This document shows positions 57,929 to 64,000 of a stretch of 64,000 bases of DNA, in pieces. The DNA is from Bacillus sp. 1NLA3E (lineage in GTDB: Bacteria; Bacillota; Bacilli; Bacillales; Cytobacillaceae), in NCBI RefSeq assembly GCF_000242895.2, contig NC_021171.1, positions 3,320,001 to 3,384,000 of the forward strand, in the 5' to 3' direction. The notes under the pieces were generated by a model that searched no databases, had not been told where the DNA came from, and saw only the letters and a program-made list of their open reading frames with translations. The translations under genes were made by a program, and so were the position numbers. Numbering within the stretch: position 1 is the stretch's first letter; each line of letters starts with the position of its first letter.

Positions 57929-58384
57929 TTACTCTTCGCTTGAAGGCTTCTTGTTAAGTTTGTCCTTGTGCGTTTCTGGGTCGTAGTTTTTCATATCTTT
58001 ACCTTCATACTTAGATGGACATCTTGTTTTTACAGTTTCTGCAACAAAAGTATTCTTATTCGTTGGAGACCCTTGTAAAATCACGATAACACCCTCTGCA
58101 AAGTTATCAGGTTTAATACCATCATGGATTACATGCATTACGTTTCCATCGTTATCTTTTAAATCAAATTTCAACTGAATCTTGTCAGCGTCCCATTTAA
58201 TGGAATCTCCTATTAATAGACCTTCAACAGTAACATAGTCGTCTTGATACTTTTCTTGATTTTTCAGAAGTTCGTCCATTTTTAATTCAATTCCGCTTGA
58301 ACCTGGTGTTGCAGCCATCAGAAGGAAAATAATTGCTCCAACAATCACGAAACCGCCCAACATGACAATGGTATTCTTTTTCAT
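57929..58384 (-). CDS. ccmE: Heme chaperone CcmE, CxxxY variant
   Basis: A 151-residue membrane-anchored OB-fold protein: anchor at residues 5-24, OB strands with YVTVEGLLIG and VIVILQGSP, and a flexible C-terminal tail. The heme-attachment position reads R-C-P-S-K-Y (Cys122, Tyr126), so Cys replaces the His of the H-x-x-x-Y motif of E. coli. This CxxxY form is known from archaea and some bacteria with variant System I. No other Cys is present, so Cys122 is the likely heme ligand. It lies 27 bases upstream of ccmF. Confidence 0.92.
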   Translation of the reverse strand: MKKNTIVMLGGFVIVGAIIFLLMAATPGSSGIELKMDELLKNQEKYQDDYVTVEGLLIGDSIKWDADKIQLKFDLKDNDGNVMHVIHDGIKPDNFAEGVIVILQGSPTNKNTFVAETVKTRCPSKYEGKDMKNYDPETHKDKLNKKPSSEE

Positions 58385-58397
58385 TCCCTCTACCCCT

Positions 58398-59477
58398 TTA
58401 ACCTAATTTTTTCATTTCATTTTCATATGTTTCATCATCGATCTTTCCACTTAGCAACAATGATCTAAGTTTCTTTTTTTGATCTGCCGTATCATTTTTA
58501 CTTGTTTTTTGATCAGTTTTATCTTTTTTATTTGTTTTTTGAACGACTGTCTTGTTTTGAGTTTTTTTATTACTATTCATAGATGGTTTCACACCGCGAA
58601 CATTACCTTTTAAACCAAAGAATACAAAGAGTCCAGCAATAATGAGTGAGACACCAATGACCGATGCTCCACCGATTCCAATAATCGGTTGGTCTGCTGC
58701 TTTTTTGCTATTATCTGTTGAGCCGTTCGCTACTTGATCGGTAGCAGTTGTACCACTATGGTTGGCATCATCTGGCGGGTTCTGTTTATTAATTAGTGAC
58801 AAAGTAGATTCATTATCTTTTTTAGTGTATGAAGTTGCTAGTTTTACAGAGTTCCCTTTTTTTAGGTTAGTATATTCGTAATAATATAGCTCTTCACCAT
58901 AATCACTTTTTGAAGTATTGGCCGCTTTAGGGTCTGTTTTAAAATTCTTCGCATTAAGCGGTGCATACATGATGATATCTAATTTCTCAACATCGGAAGG
59001 GTTTACATATTCAAAGTTAAACTTCTTTGTGTCTCCTGCTTCAAATGGGTTTGTATAATACTCAACAACAAACTGATACGTACCATCTTTTTTAACCGCT
59101 TTTGATGGTTTCCAGGTAACGACCCCTTTTTCTTTGTTAATTTCAAAAGGACGTTGAACCTCTGGTTGATCAGCTGCAGGAAACTCAGCCACTAAATATA
59201 TCTGAAAGTTTTTATCGTTAACTGGAATTGGGAATTCAATTTCGCCATTATAGTCCGAACCTGTTTTGTTCTGGTAGGTTCCATAGTTTCCCACTAATAA
59301 GGAAGGCTGGTCTTTTGGCCAATTATCTGGATAATCAAATTCTGGCATCACTTGAATCTGCATTTCTTTATACGGGAATTGTTCTGTAGGAAATTCCCCT
59401 TCTGCTTTTGCATTTGGAATGGCAATATTAGCCAAAAATAACGTAGTCATGAACAATGTTGCTAATCTTTTAAGCAT
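58398..59477 (-). CDS. Exported membrane protein of unknown function at the start of the ccm operon
   Basis: A 359-residue protein: signal peptide (residues 1-24), a beta-rich extracytoplasmic domain with FPIPVNDKNFQIYLVAEFPA and VVEYYTNPF, a Ser/Thr/Asn-rich linker, one transmembrane segment near 265-285, a very Lys/Thr/Gln-rich cytoplasmic stretch and a short terminal SHOCT-like motif (LRSLLLSGKIDDETYENEM). Same architecture as the protein at 54026, suggesting an ancient duplication. No Cys or heme motif. Start ATG 59475-59477 after GGAGG. The first gene of the ccm operon; function unknown. Confidence 0.75.
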   Translation of the reverse strand: MLKRLATLFMTTLFLANIAIPNAKAEGEFPTEQFPYKEMQIQVMPEFDYPDNWPKDQPSLLVGNYGTYQNKTGSDYNGEIEFPIPVNDKNFQIYLVAEFPAADQPEVQRPFEINKEKGVVTWKPSKAVKKDGTYQFVVEYYTNPFEAGDTKKFNFEYVNPSDVEKLDIIMYAPLNAKNFKTDPKAANTSKSDYGEELYYYEYTNLKKGNSVKLATSYTKKDNESTLSLINKQNPPDDANHSGTTATDQVANGSTDNSKKAADQPIIGIGGASVIGVSLIIAGLFVFFGLKGNVRGVKPSMNSNKKTQNKTVVQKTNKKDKTDQKTSKNDTADQKKKLRSLLLSGKIDDETYENEMKKLG

Positions 59478-59814
59478 GATATTCCTCCTCACTAGCATCT
59501 AAATCAATTTTTCACTATAATCCTCTTAGAAAAACTATAATCCTTTCTAGCATCCTAAAGTGATGACATCGGTGAACATTTTGTTAAAAACATAAATAGT
59601 TAACTTTTTGACAAATAATAATCGGAAAATATTCACATTTGCCGTCTTGATATTAGTTTTTCAAGATATCATTATTCAAGTGAATTTTATTTTTGGATTA
59701 CAAAGGAATATTAATATAATCAAGCTATAATAATTCATTTCATTTCCGAACATTTTCTTACAAATAATCGCCGAATAATCTAAAAATTGTAATGTTAGCC
59801 TTCATCAATTGAAC
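59478..59814. other. AT-rich intergenic region upstream of the ccm operon
   Basis: About 340 bases without a reading frame. It should carry the ccm operon promoter (minus strand). It contains a duplicated AGGATTATAGT-type phrase just before the first gene, but I find no convincing -35/-10 pair or a clear Fnr, ResD or CcpA site. Confidence 0.5.
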
Positions 59815-59854
59815 GCAAAAAACACTCTGCACTTTTTGAAAAATACAGAGTGTT
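59815..59854 (-). terminator. Terminator after the cytochrome c gene
   Basis: Minus-strand stem AACACTCTG/CAGAGTGTT with an inner GTATTTTTC/GAAAAAGTGC loop, followed by TTTTTTGCG. Confidence 0.8.
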
Positions 59855-59859
59855 TACGA

Positions 59860-60513
59860 TTATTTATTTTGGAAAGTTCGAATATAGGTGACGATATCGT
59901 TAATTTGTGATTCACTAAATTGTCTAACACCCTCTAATCCTTTTAAAGATGGACCCATTCTAGTATCTTCACGACCATATGCCGTGCTTGCCCAGATTTG
60001 CTTATCACTCGTGTACCGCAAATACTGTGGACTTGCTAAAACAGTTCCCATCTTTTTCTTTCCAACCCCTTCGAAGCCATGACAATTTGCACAATACAAT
60101 TTGTATAATTTCTGTCCGTTTTCTGGATTACCACTAATATTCTTAGGAACGTCTTGATCGACAGATTTAGTTTGCCAATTTCTAATATAGGCAACTAAAT
60201 GCTTCAAGTCCTCTTCACTTAAATTAGCACCATAAGCTGGCATGACCGTTCCTTCTCGACCATACTTAACTTGGTTAAATAGATCTTTGTCTGAAAAAAC
60301 GCTTAGAAAATGTTGATTATTTATCGCCGTGCCTTCTTTTGCACCTTCACCTTTTCCATTCTCTCCATGGCATGCAAAACATTGTTGGTTATAAATTCTC
60401 TCCCCTGCATCAATGGCTTTATGATCTTTTTTTGTCAATAAACCACTATTGCTAACTACAACTATGATGCCTATTGTTACCAATATATAGATCCCAATTA
60501 AAAGTTTTTTCAT
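59860..60513 (-). CDS. Membrane-anchored diheme cytochrome c
   Basis: A 217-residue protein with one N-terminal transmembrane anchor (residues 4-22) and two tandem cytochrome c domains. The heme motifs are CFACH (45-49) and CANCH (141-145), with candidate Met ligands in VMPAYG (about 91) and RMGPSL (near the end). It is an electron carrier on the outer face of the membrane, and the obvious client of the Ccm proteins encoded next to it. The start ATG 60511-60513 follows GGGG; a longer frame reaching upstream would overlap the preceding gene. It is 10 bases from the selenolipoprotein stop, in one operon. Confidence 0.93.
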   Translation of the reverse strand: MKKLLIGIYILVTIGIIVVVSNSGLLTKKDHKAIDAGERIYNQQCFACHGENGKGEGAKEGTAINNQHFLSVFSDKDLFNQVKYGREGTVMPAYGANLSEEDLKHLVAYIRNWQTKSVDQDVPKNISGNPENGQKLYKLYCANCHGFEGVGKKKMGTVLASPQYLRYTSDKQIWASTAYGREDTRMGPSLKGLEGVRQFSESQINDIVTYIRTFQNK

Positions 60514-60523
60514 ATATTTCCCC

Positions 60524-60970
60524 TTATTTTGGTTCAGGAGTTGGAGTTGGTTCACCTAAATCTTTATATTTATCGACAATGTAATGATTGATATATTTTA
60601 AATCTTTTCCTGCTTGATCCATTTCTACCGCCTCCCGGGCGATGTCAATACAGAGGTCTCAGGAAACACCCATTGAATCCCATTCTTCGACATTCTGATC
60701 GTCTCCAAATTTATCAACAAAGCAATCAAGATTACTTTTATGTCCGTCAGTTGCGCCACAGCCGCAATAACATGGTACTGATGCAAGCACTTGCGGATAT
60801 GTTGCTGCCATAATATATGTTTCTTTAATTTTGTCCGATGTGTTTAAAACGTAATCTGGTAATGCCTTGTCCTTAGAGTCTAATGAAAGCTTTTCTTTAT
60901 TCGAACTACAGCCAGAAAGTATACTCAATGCTATTATTCCAGTTAGTAGTAATGCTGTGAGTCGTTTCAA
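60524..60970 (-). CDS. PCYCGC-motif lipoprotein with an in-frame UGA: probable selenoprotein
   Basis: A 148-residue protein if UGA is read. TTG start (60968-60970) after AAGGAGG gives the lipoprotein signal MKRLTALLLTGIIALSILSG with lipobox Cys21; a GTG three codons upstream is too close to the ribosome binding site. The mature part contains VPCYCGCGATDGHKSNLDC (Cys67, 69, 71, 83), the signature of the PCYCGC family. At codon 104 (60659-60661) is UGA. The same frame continues, with no other interruption, as DLCIDIAREAVEMDQAGKDL and on to YIVDKYKDLG and a TAA at 60524-60526. In family members I recall, a Cys stands where the UGA is (C-x-x-C-x-D-I-A), so U-D-L-C would be a Sec/Cys redox pair. 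A SECIS-like hairpin follows the UGA. Outer-face location and the adjacent diheme cytochrome suggest a role with thiols, metal or cytochrome assembly; the family function is not established. A point mutation (TGT/TGC to TGA) or sequence error is the alternative. Confidence 0.82.
60627..60643 (-). promoter_or_regulatory. Bacterial SECIS-like hairpin downstream of the UGA codon
   Basis: On the minus strand ATCGCC (60638-60643) pairs with GGCGGT (60627-60632), six pairs including one G-U, over the loop CGGGA. The loop begins 21 bases after the UGA and has a G at its second position. Both agree with the known pattern of bacterial SECIS elements read by SelB: loop 16-37 bases after UGA, G among the first two loop bases. 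It lies within the coding sequence. Confidence 0.7.
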
Positions 60971-61086
60971 TGCTGTCACCCCTCCTTAGTTGATGATGAT
61001 ATTACTATGATTATTTTAACAATATTATCTTTAGTTAAATCCTTTTAATTATTACTATTTCGTGAAAATATATACTTTAATTAATA

Positions 61087-61320
61087 AAGGCTATTTTCGT
61101 AAACTTTGTTGCTATGGAAGTGTGATTGATTTCCGCTCCAGGTGCTCGCTTTCCGCGGGGCGGGCGGTGAGCCTCCTCGTCGCTAAAGCTCCTGCGGGGT
61201 CTCACCTGTCCCGCTGCTCCCGCAGGAGTCGATCACCTTCCGCTACAATCAACTTCTTTATCAACGGTTTTCTTTTCAAAAACCTATTAAAAAAACAACA
61301 ATCTTTTAGAAAAGAGCCTT
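61087..61320 (+). repeat. MITE-like element, copy F (complete)
   Basis: A 234-bp element from AAGGCTATTTTCGTAAAC to GAAAAGAGCCTT. The ends are imperfect inverted repeats of about 25 bp, and the core is 61124-61253. AATA is present on both outer sides and may be a target duplication. It lies in the 519-base gap between efp and the selenolipoprotein gene, whose remaining sequence should hold that operon's promoter; I could not pick one with confidence. Confidence 0.85.
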
Positions 61321-61447
61321 AATAAAAAACCATGATCACTGTTAAAAGCTTAAAGAAACCCCTTTTTCAATGGTCTTGGCAACTAAAAGTTGATTCACTC
61401 CATTATCCAACCGAAAGAATCCAGACTAATAGTGGGTAAAATAAAAA

Positions 61448-61474
61448 AACTCATTGGTCATTGACCAACGAGTT
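61448..61474 (-). terminator. Terminator of efp
   Basis: Stem AACTCGTTGGTCA/TGACCAATGAGTT with almost no loop, with a T tract on each strand, just after the efp stop. Confidence 0.85.
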
Positions 61475-61489
61475 TTTTATCATAAGTTA

Positions 61490-62047
61490 TTATGCACGAG
61501 AGACATAGCTACTGTCCGTAGTATTGATAATTAAGCGGTCACCTTCGTTTATGAAAAATGGCACTTGAACAGATAGTCCAGTTTCAAGAATGGCTGGTTT
61601 TGTACCGCCAGAGGCAGTGTCCCCTTTAATTCCTGGCTCTGTTTCAGTTACTTCAAGCACAACCGTGTTTGGTAGTTCAACTCCAAGTGTTTCGCTATGG
61701 AACGTCATGATGGAAACTTCCATATTCTCTTTTAGGAATTTTAACTCATATTCAATTGCAGTTGCCGGAAGTTCAATTTGTTCATAAGACTCATTGTCCA
61801 TAAAAACATGTTGATCACCACTCGCATATAAGTATTGCATTCTACGGTTATCAATTTGTGCTTTTGCTACTTTTTCACCAGCACGGAACGTTTTCTCTTG
61901 GATCGCTCCTGTACGTATATTACGAAGTTTTGACCGTACAAACGCAGCTCCCTTTCCTGGCTTCACGTGTTGGAAATCAATTACACGCCAAATACTGCCG
62001 TCAACCTCAATCGTTAATCCTGTGCGAAAATCATTTACAGAAACCAT
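61490..62047 (-). CDS. efp: Translation elongation factor P
   Basis: A 185-residue, three-domain beta-barrel protein that relieves ribosome stalling at consecutive prolines. The tip loop [12 protein letters not shown] carries the conserved Lys near position 32, which in B. subtilis is modified by 5-aminopentanol. The KOW-like N-domain and the two OB domains are complete. It is preceded by the aminopeptidase gene with 26 bases between them. Confidence 0.97.
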   Translation of the reverse strand: MVSVNDFRTGLTIEVDGSIWRVIDFQHVKPGKGAAFVRSKLRNIRTGAIQEKTFRAGEKVAKAQIDNRRMQYLYASGDQHVFMDNESYEQIELPATAIEYELKFLKENMEVSIMTFHSETLGVELPNTVVLEVTETEPGIKGDTASGGTKPAILETGLSVQVPFFINEGDRLIINTTDSSYVSRA

Positions 62048-62073
62048 GCAAAATATCCTCCTAAATGTTTCAA

Positions 62074-63135
62074 TTAAAGAATAATCAGTTCTTTTGTAGA
62101 GTGTGTTAACAGCTCATTGCCATCCTTTGTAATCAATGTATCATCTTCTATCCGAACACCGCCAAGACCAGGGATATAGATACCAGGTTCGACTGTAACC
62201 ACCATTCCAGGTTCTAAGATGATGTCAGATTTAAAAGAGAGGGCTGGACCTTCGTGGACTTCAAGACCAATACCATGTCCTGTTGAATGTCCAAAATATT
62301 CCCCGAATCCTTTTTCTGTTATGTAATCTCGAGTCAAAGCGTCCGCTTCTTTACCAGACATTCCTGGCTTAATTCCCTCTACACCGCGTTCTTGAGCATC
62401 GAGGACAATTTGATAAATCTCTTTAAGTTTGGGATCTGGATCACCAACAGAAATAGTACGAGTAATATCGGATACAAACCCTTTATGATATGCACCATAA
62501 TCAAGTGTGACAAAATCGCCCTTTTCAATCACTTTATCTGTTGCCACCCCGTGTGGAAGGGCAGAACGAAGTCCTGAAGCGACAATTGTATCAAAGGAAG
62601 ATGATGTTGCCCCAGCTTTTCTCATAAAGAACTCTAATTCATTTGACACCTCAAGCTCTGTTAAGCCTGGGAGAATGAAGTCTAATATGTGCTTAAATGC
62701 GGCATCTGCAATATCCGCTGCTTCCTTTAATATCTTAATCTCTGAATCCGTCTTAATCAAGCGCAACTTTTCTATTATTCCTGAAATTGGCACTAACTCT
62801 GCTTTTATAGCATCATTATAGGAACTATAATCTGAAAAAGAAACATAATCCTGCTCAAATCCCAGGTTTTTAATCCCTAATTTTTCAGTTTGGTTAGCTA
62901 TTTCTTCCCGCAAAGAACTACCGTGTTTAACAATTGTGTAACCTTCACATTGTTTTGAGGCTTGTTCAATGTAGCGGAAATCAGTAATAAATAATGCATT
63001 TTCCTTGGAAATAAGGACAACTCCTGCAGTCCCGGTAAAATTAGTCATATAGCGACGATTATAAGGACTGGTTATCAGAAGAGCATCAATTCCAAGATTA
63101 TCAAAATTTGAACGCAATTTCTCAAGCTTTTCCAT
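62074..63135 (-). CDS. papA: Xaa-Pro aminopeptidase (M24 family, YqhT homologue)
   Basis: A 353-residue peptidase with a creatinase-like N-domain and the pita-bread catalytic domain. Metal-binding residues are visible in [16 protein letters not shown] near 220, [16 protein letters not shown] near 288-303 and the two Glu of [10 protein letters not shown] and RIEDD. It removes N-terminal residues before proline and is often beside efp, as here and in B. subtilis. Confidence 0.93.
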   Translation of the reverse strand: MEKLEKLRSNFDNLGIDALLITSPYNRRYMTNFTGTAGVVLISKENALFITDFRYIEQASKQCEGYTIVKHGSSLREEIANQTEKLGIKNLGFEQDYVSFSDYSSYNDAIKAELVPISGIIEKLRLIKTDSEIKILKEAADIADAAFKHILDFILPGLTELEVSNELEFFMRKAGATSSSFDTIVASGLRSALPHGVATDKVIEKGDFVTLDYGAYHKGFVSDITRTISVGDPDPKLKEIYQIVLDAQERGVEGIKPGMSGKEADALTRDYITEKGFGEYFGHSTGHGIGLEVHEGPALSFKSDIILEPGMVVTVEPGIYIPGLGGVRIEDDTLITKDGNELLTHSTKELIIL

Positions 63136-63271
63136 CGTATTTCCTCTCCTTTGCGAATCAGGGGGTATTTTGTTATCTATTTCTCGTTAATTCAAACTAA
63201 TACCCGATTCTAAATCAAAATCGAATATGTTCATTTTATCATAATTAATTTTGTCCGTACTACTCGAACCC

Positions 63272-63787
63272 TTATGAAGGAACCTCATTTTCCTTTTTCT
63301 CACTATTTCGGATTTCGCTTTCTTCATAGGAAATCGAGTATCCAATAAATACCCCGTATAATATATAAAAGCAAATAGACGTAATGACAGTCATTTTTTT
63401 TAGGTCATTGAATGGCTGAATTCCTGGGAATATTGGGTTTAATACAAAAAACACCAGTAAAAACAGAGCAACTCCATATCCTATCCCTACCCACATGCTT
63501 CCAAATTTCCTCAATGTCACGTAATATAATATGGCAACACCTATCGAAACAACACCAAGTAATATAATGGATATAACTGTGCCCAACCATTCTTCTTTCC
63601 ATGCCCCAATTGTCCAAGGTTCAATAATGACACTAGGTCGAATTTCAGTAAAGTTTAACACATATGCTAAATAAGCAAGTGCACTCCAAAAAACTCCTCC
63701 AACAAACCCAATCGTTACGACCATAGCCATAAATGATAATGGCTTTTCTTGTTCTGCTTGTTCCAATTTCGCTTGCTCTTCCGCCAT
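63272..63787 (-). CDS. yqhR: Conserved membrane protein YqhR
   Basis: A 171-residue protein with four hydrophobic segments (about 22-45, 70-92, 98-120 and 130-152) and an acidic tail. It matches B. subtilis YqhR in size, topology and position near papA/efp; its function is unknown. I start at ATG 63785-63787 after GGAGG. In B. subtilis aroQ (yqhS) lies between yqhR and yqhT, and it is absent here. The last 213 bases of the window show no further gene. Confidence 0.85.
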   Translation of the reverse strand: MAEEQAKLEQAEQEKPLSFMAMVVTIGFVGGVFWSALAYLAYVLNFTEIRPSVIIEPWTIGAWKEEWLGTVISIILLGVVSIGVAILYYVTLRKFGSMWVGIGYGVALFLLVFFVLNPIFPGIQPFNDLKKMTVITSICFYILYGVFIGYSISYEESEIRNSEKKENEVPS

Positions 63788-64000
63788 TTTATACACCTCC
63801 ATTTTCTATTATGTCCACGAGGATTTATTCCATTGCATAGCAATAAAATTTAACAAACTATTCATTCTTACTACTTAAAATAAAAGAAATCTTCCAGCCT
63901 AGAGGTTTTATCTATTTTTTAGTAGAATAAATATAGATAGGAACAGTTTCTTTTCTTGCTGTTATGTCAAATCACAGAATATAGGTTGGTGTTAACACCC

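Noticed and set aside
60659-60979. Reading the PCYCGC lipoprotein as a complete 106-residue protein ending at UGA, or as a pseudogene
   Set aside because: The frame continues beyond the UGA with family-like sequence (D-L-C-I-D-I-A), no other lesion, a SECIS-like hairpin and normal spacing to the next gene. A nonsense mutation is still possible and is stated as the alternative.
61062-61322. 86-codon plus-strand frame
   Set aside because: It lies inside MITE-like copy F. The translation (SLSAGRAVSLL and so on) comes from the GC-rich repeat core and recurs in copies C and E.
1-64000. CRISPR arrays, prophage, integrases, tRNA or rRNA genes
   Set aside because: No regularly spaced repeats, no phage structural or recombinase genes and no cloverleaf-type sequence were recognised. 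The palindromic elements are dispersed rather than arrayed.

Overview
The window is a stretch of a low-GC, spore-forming Firmicutes chromosome of the Bacillaceae. The gene order from spo0A through recN, argR, dxs, xseAB, folD, nusB, accBC and spoIIIAA-AH to efp closely follows Bacillus subtilis. The accessory metabolism (vitamin B12-dependent methylmalonyl-CoA mutase, a bluB-like start, a Ccm-type cytochrome c system) points to a relative such as Neobacillus or another soil Bacillus; the genus is a guess. No prophage, CRISPR array, rRNA or tRNA is visible. Almost all genes lie on the minus strand.

Layout. 1-7.7 kb: start of a bluB-like gene, a SET-domain protein, ribonuclease Z, the oxidative pentose phosphate pair zwf/gndA, DNA polymerase IV and an M20 peptidase. 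8-18.4 kb: propionyl/methylmalonyl-CoA metabolism (carboxyltransferase, epimerase, two mutase chains, MeaB chaperone), with the Prli42 micropeptide, an L,D-transpeptidase, a YqjA-like membrane protein and bacilliredoxin BrxB interspersed. 19-28.4 kb: branched-chain amino acid catabolism (bkdB, bkdAB, bkdAA, lpdV, buk, bcd) behind a consensus sigma-54 promoter next to its activator gene bkdR; ptb, which B. subtilis has here, is missing. The products of Ile/Val breakdown (propionyl-CoA) feed the mutase pathway. 29-50 kb: glpQ-like gene, spo0A with a sigma-H promoter and 0A boxes, spoIVB, recN, argR, tlyA, dxs, ispA, xseBA, folD, nusB, asp23, accCB, and the complete spoIIIA operon behind a sigma-E promoter. 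50-61 kb: a SIMPL-domain gene, then a roughly 10 kb cytochrome c locus. 61.5-64 kb: efp, an aminopeptidase P-like gene and yqhR.

The part most worth attention is 51.0-61.0 kb. It encodes a System I (Ccm) cytochrome c maturation set, where B. subtilis relies on System II (ResB/ResC). The CcmE carries a Cys-x-x-x-Tyr heme-binding motif instead of His-x-x-x-Tyr, and the CcmH-like protein has an unusual C-x-C-G-C-G motif. At the head of the locus, before a diheme cytochrome c gene, is a PCYCGC-motif lipoprotein whose frame is interrupted by one UGA. Reading continues in frame beyond it into a well-formed C-terminal region (U-D-L-C-I-D-I-A), and a hairpin resembling a bacterial SECIS follows the UGA. 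I interpret this as a selenocysteine-containing lipoprotein tied to cytochrome c biology.

The window also carries six copies of a GC-rich palindromic element with inverted terminal repeats (MITE-like), one internally deleted, and a 51-bp tandem repeat.
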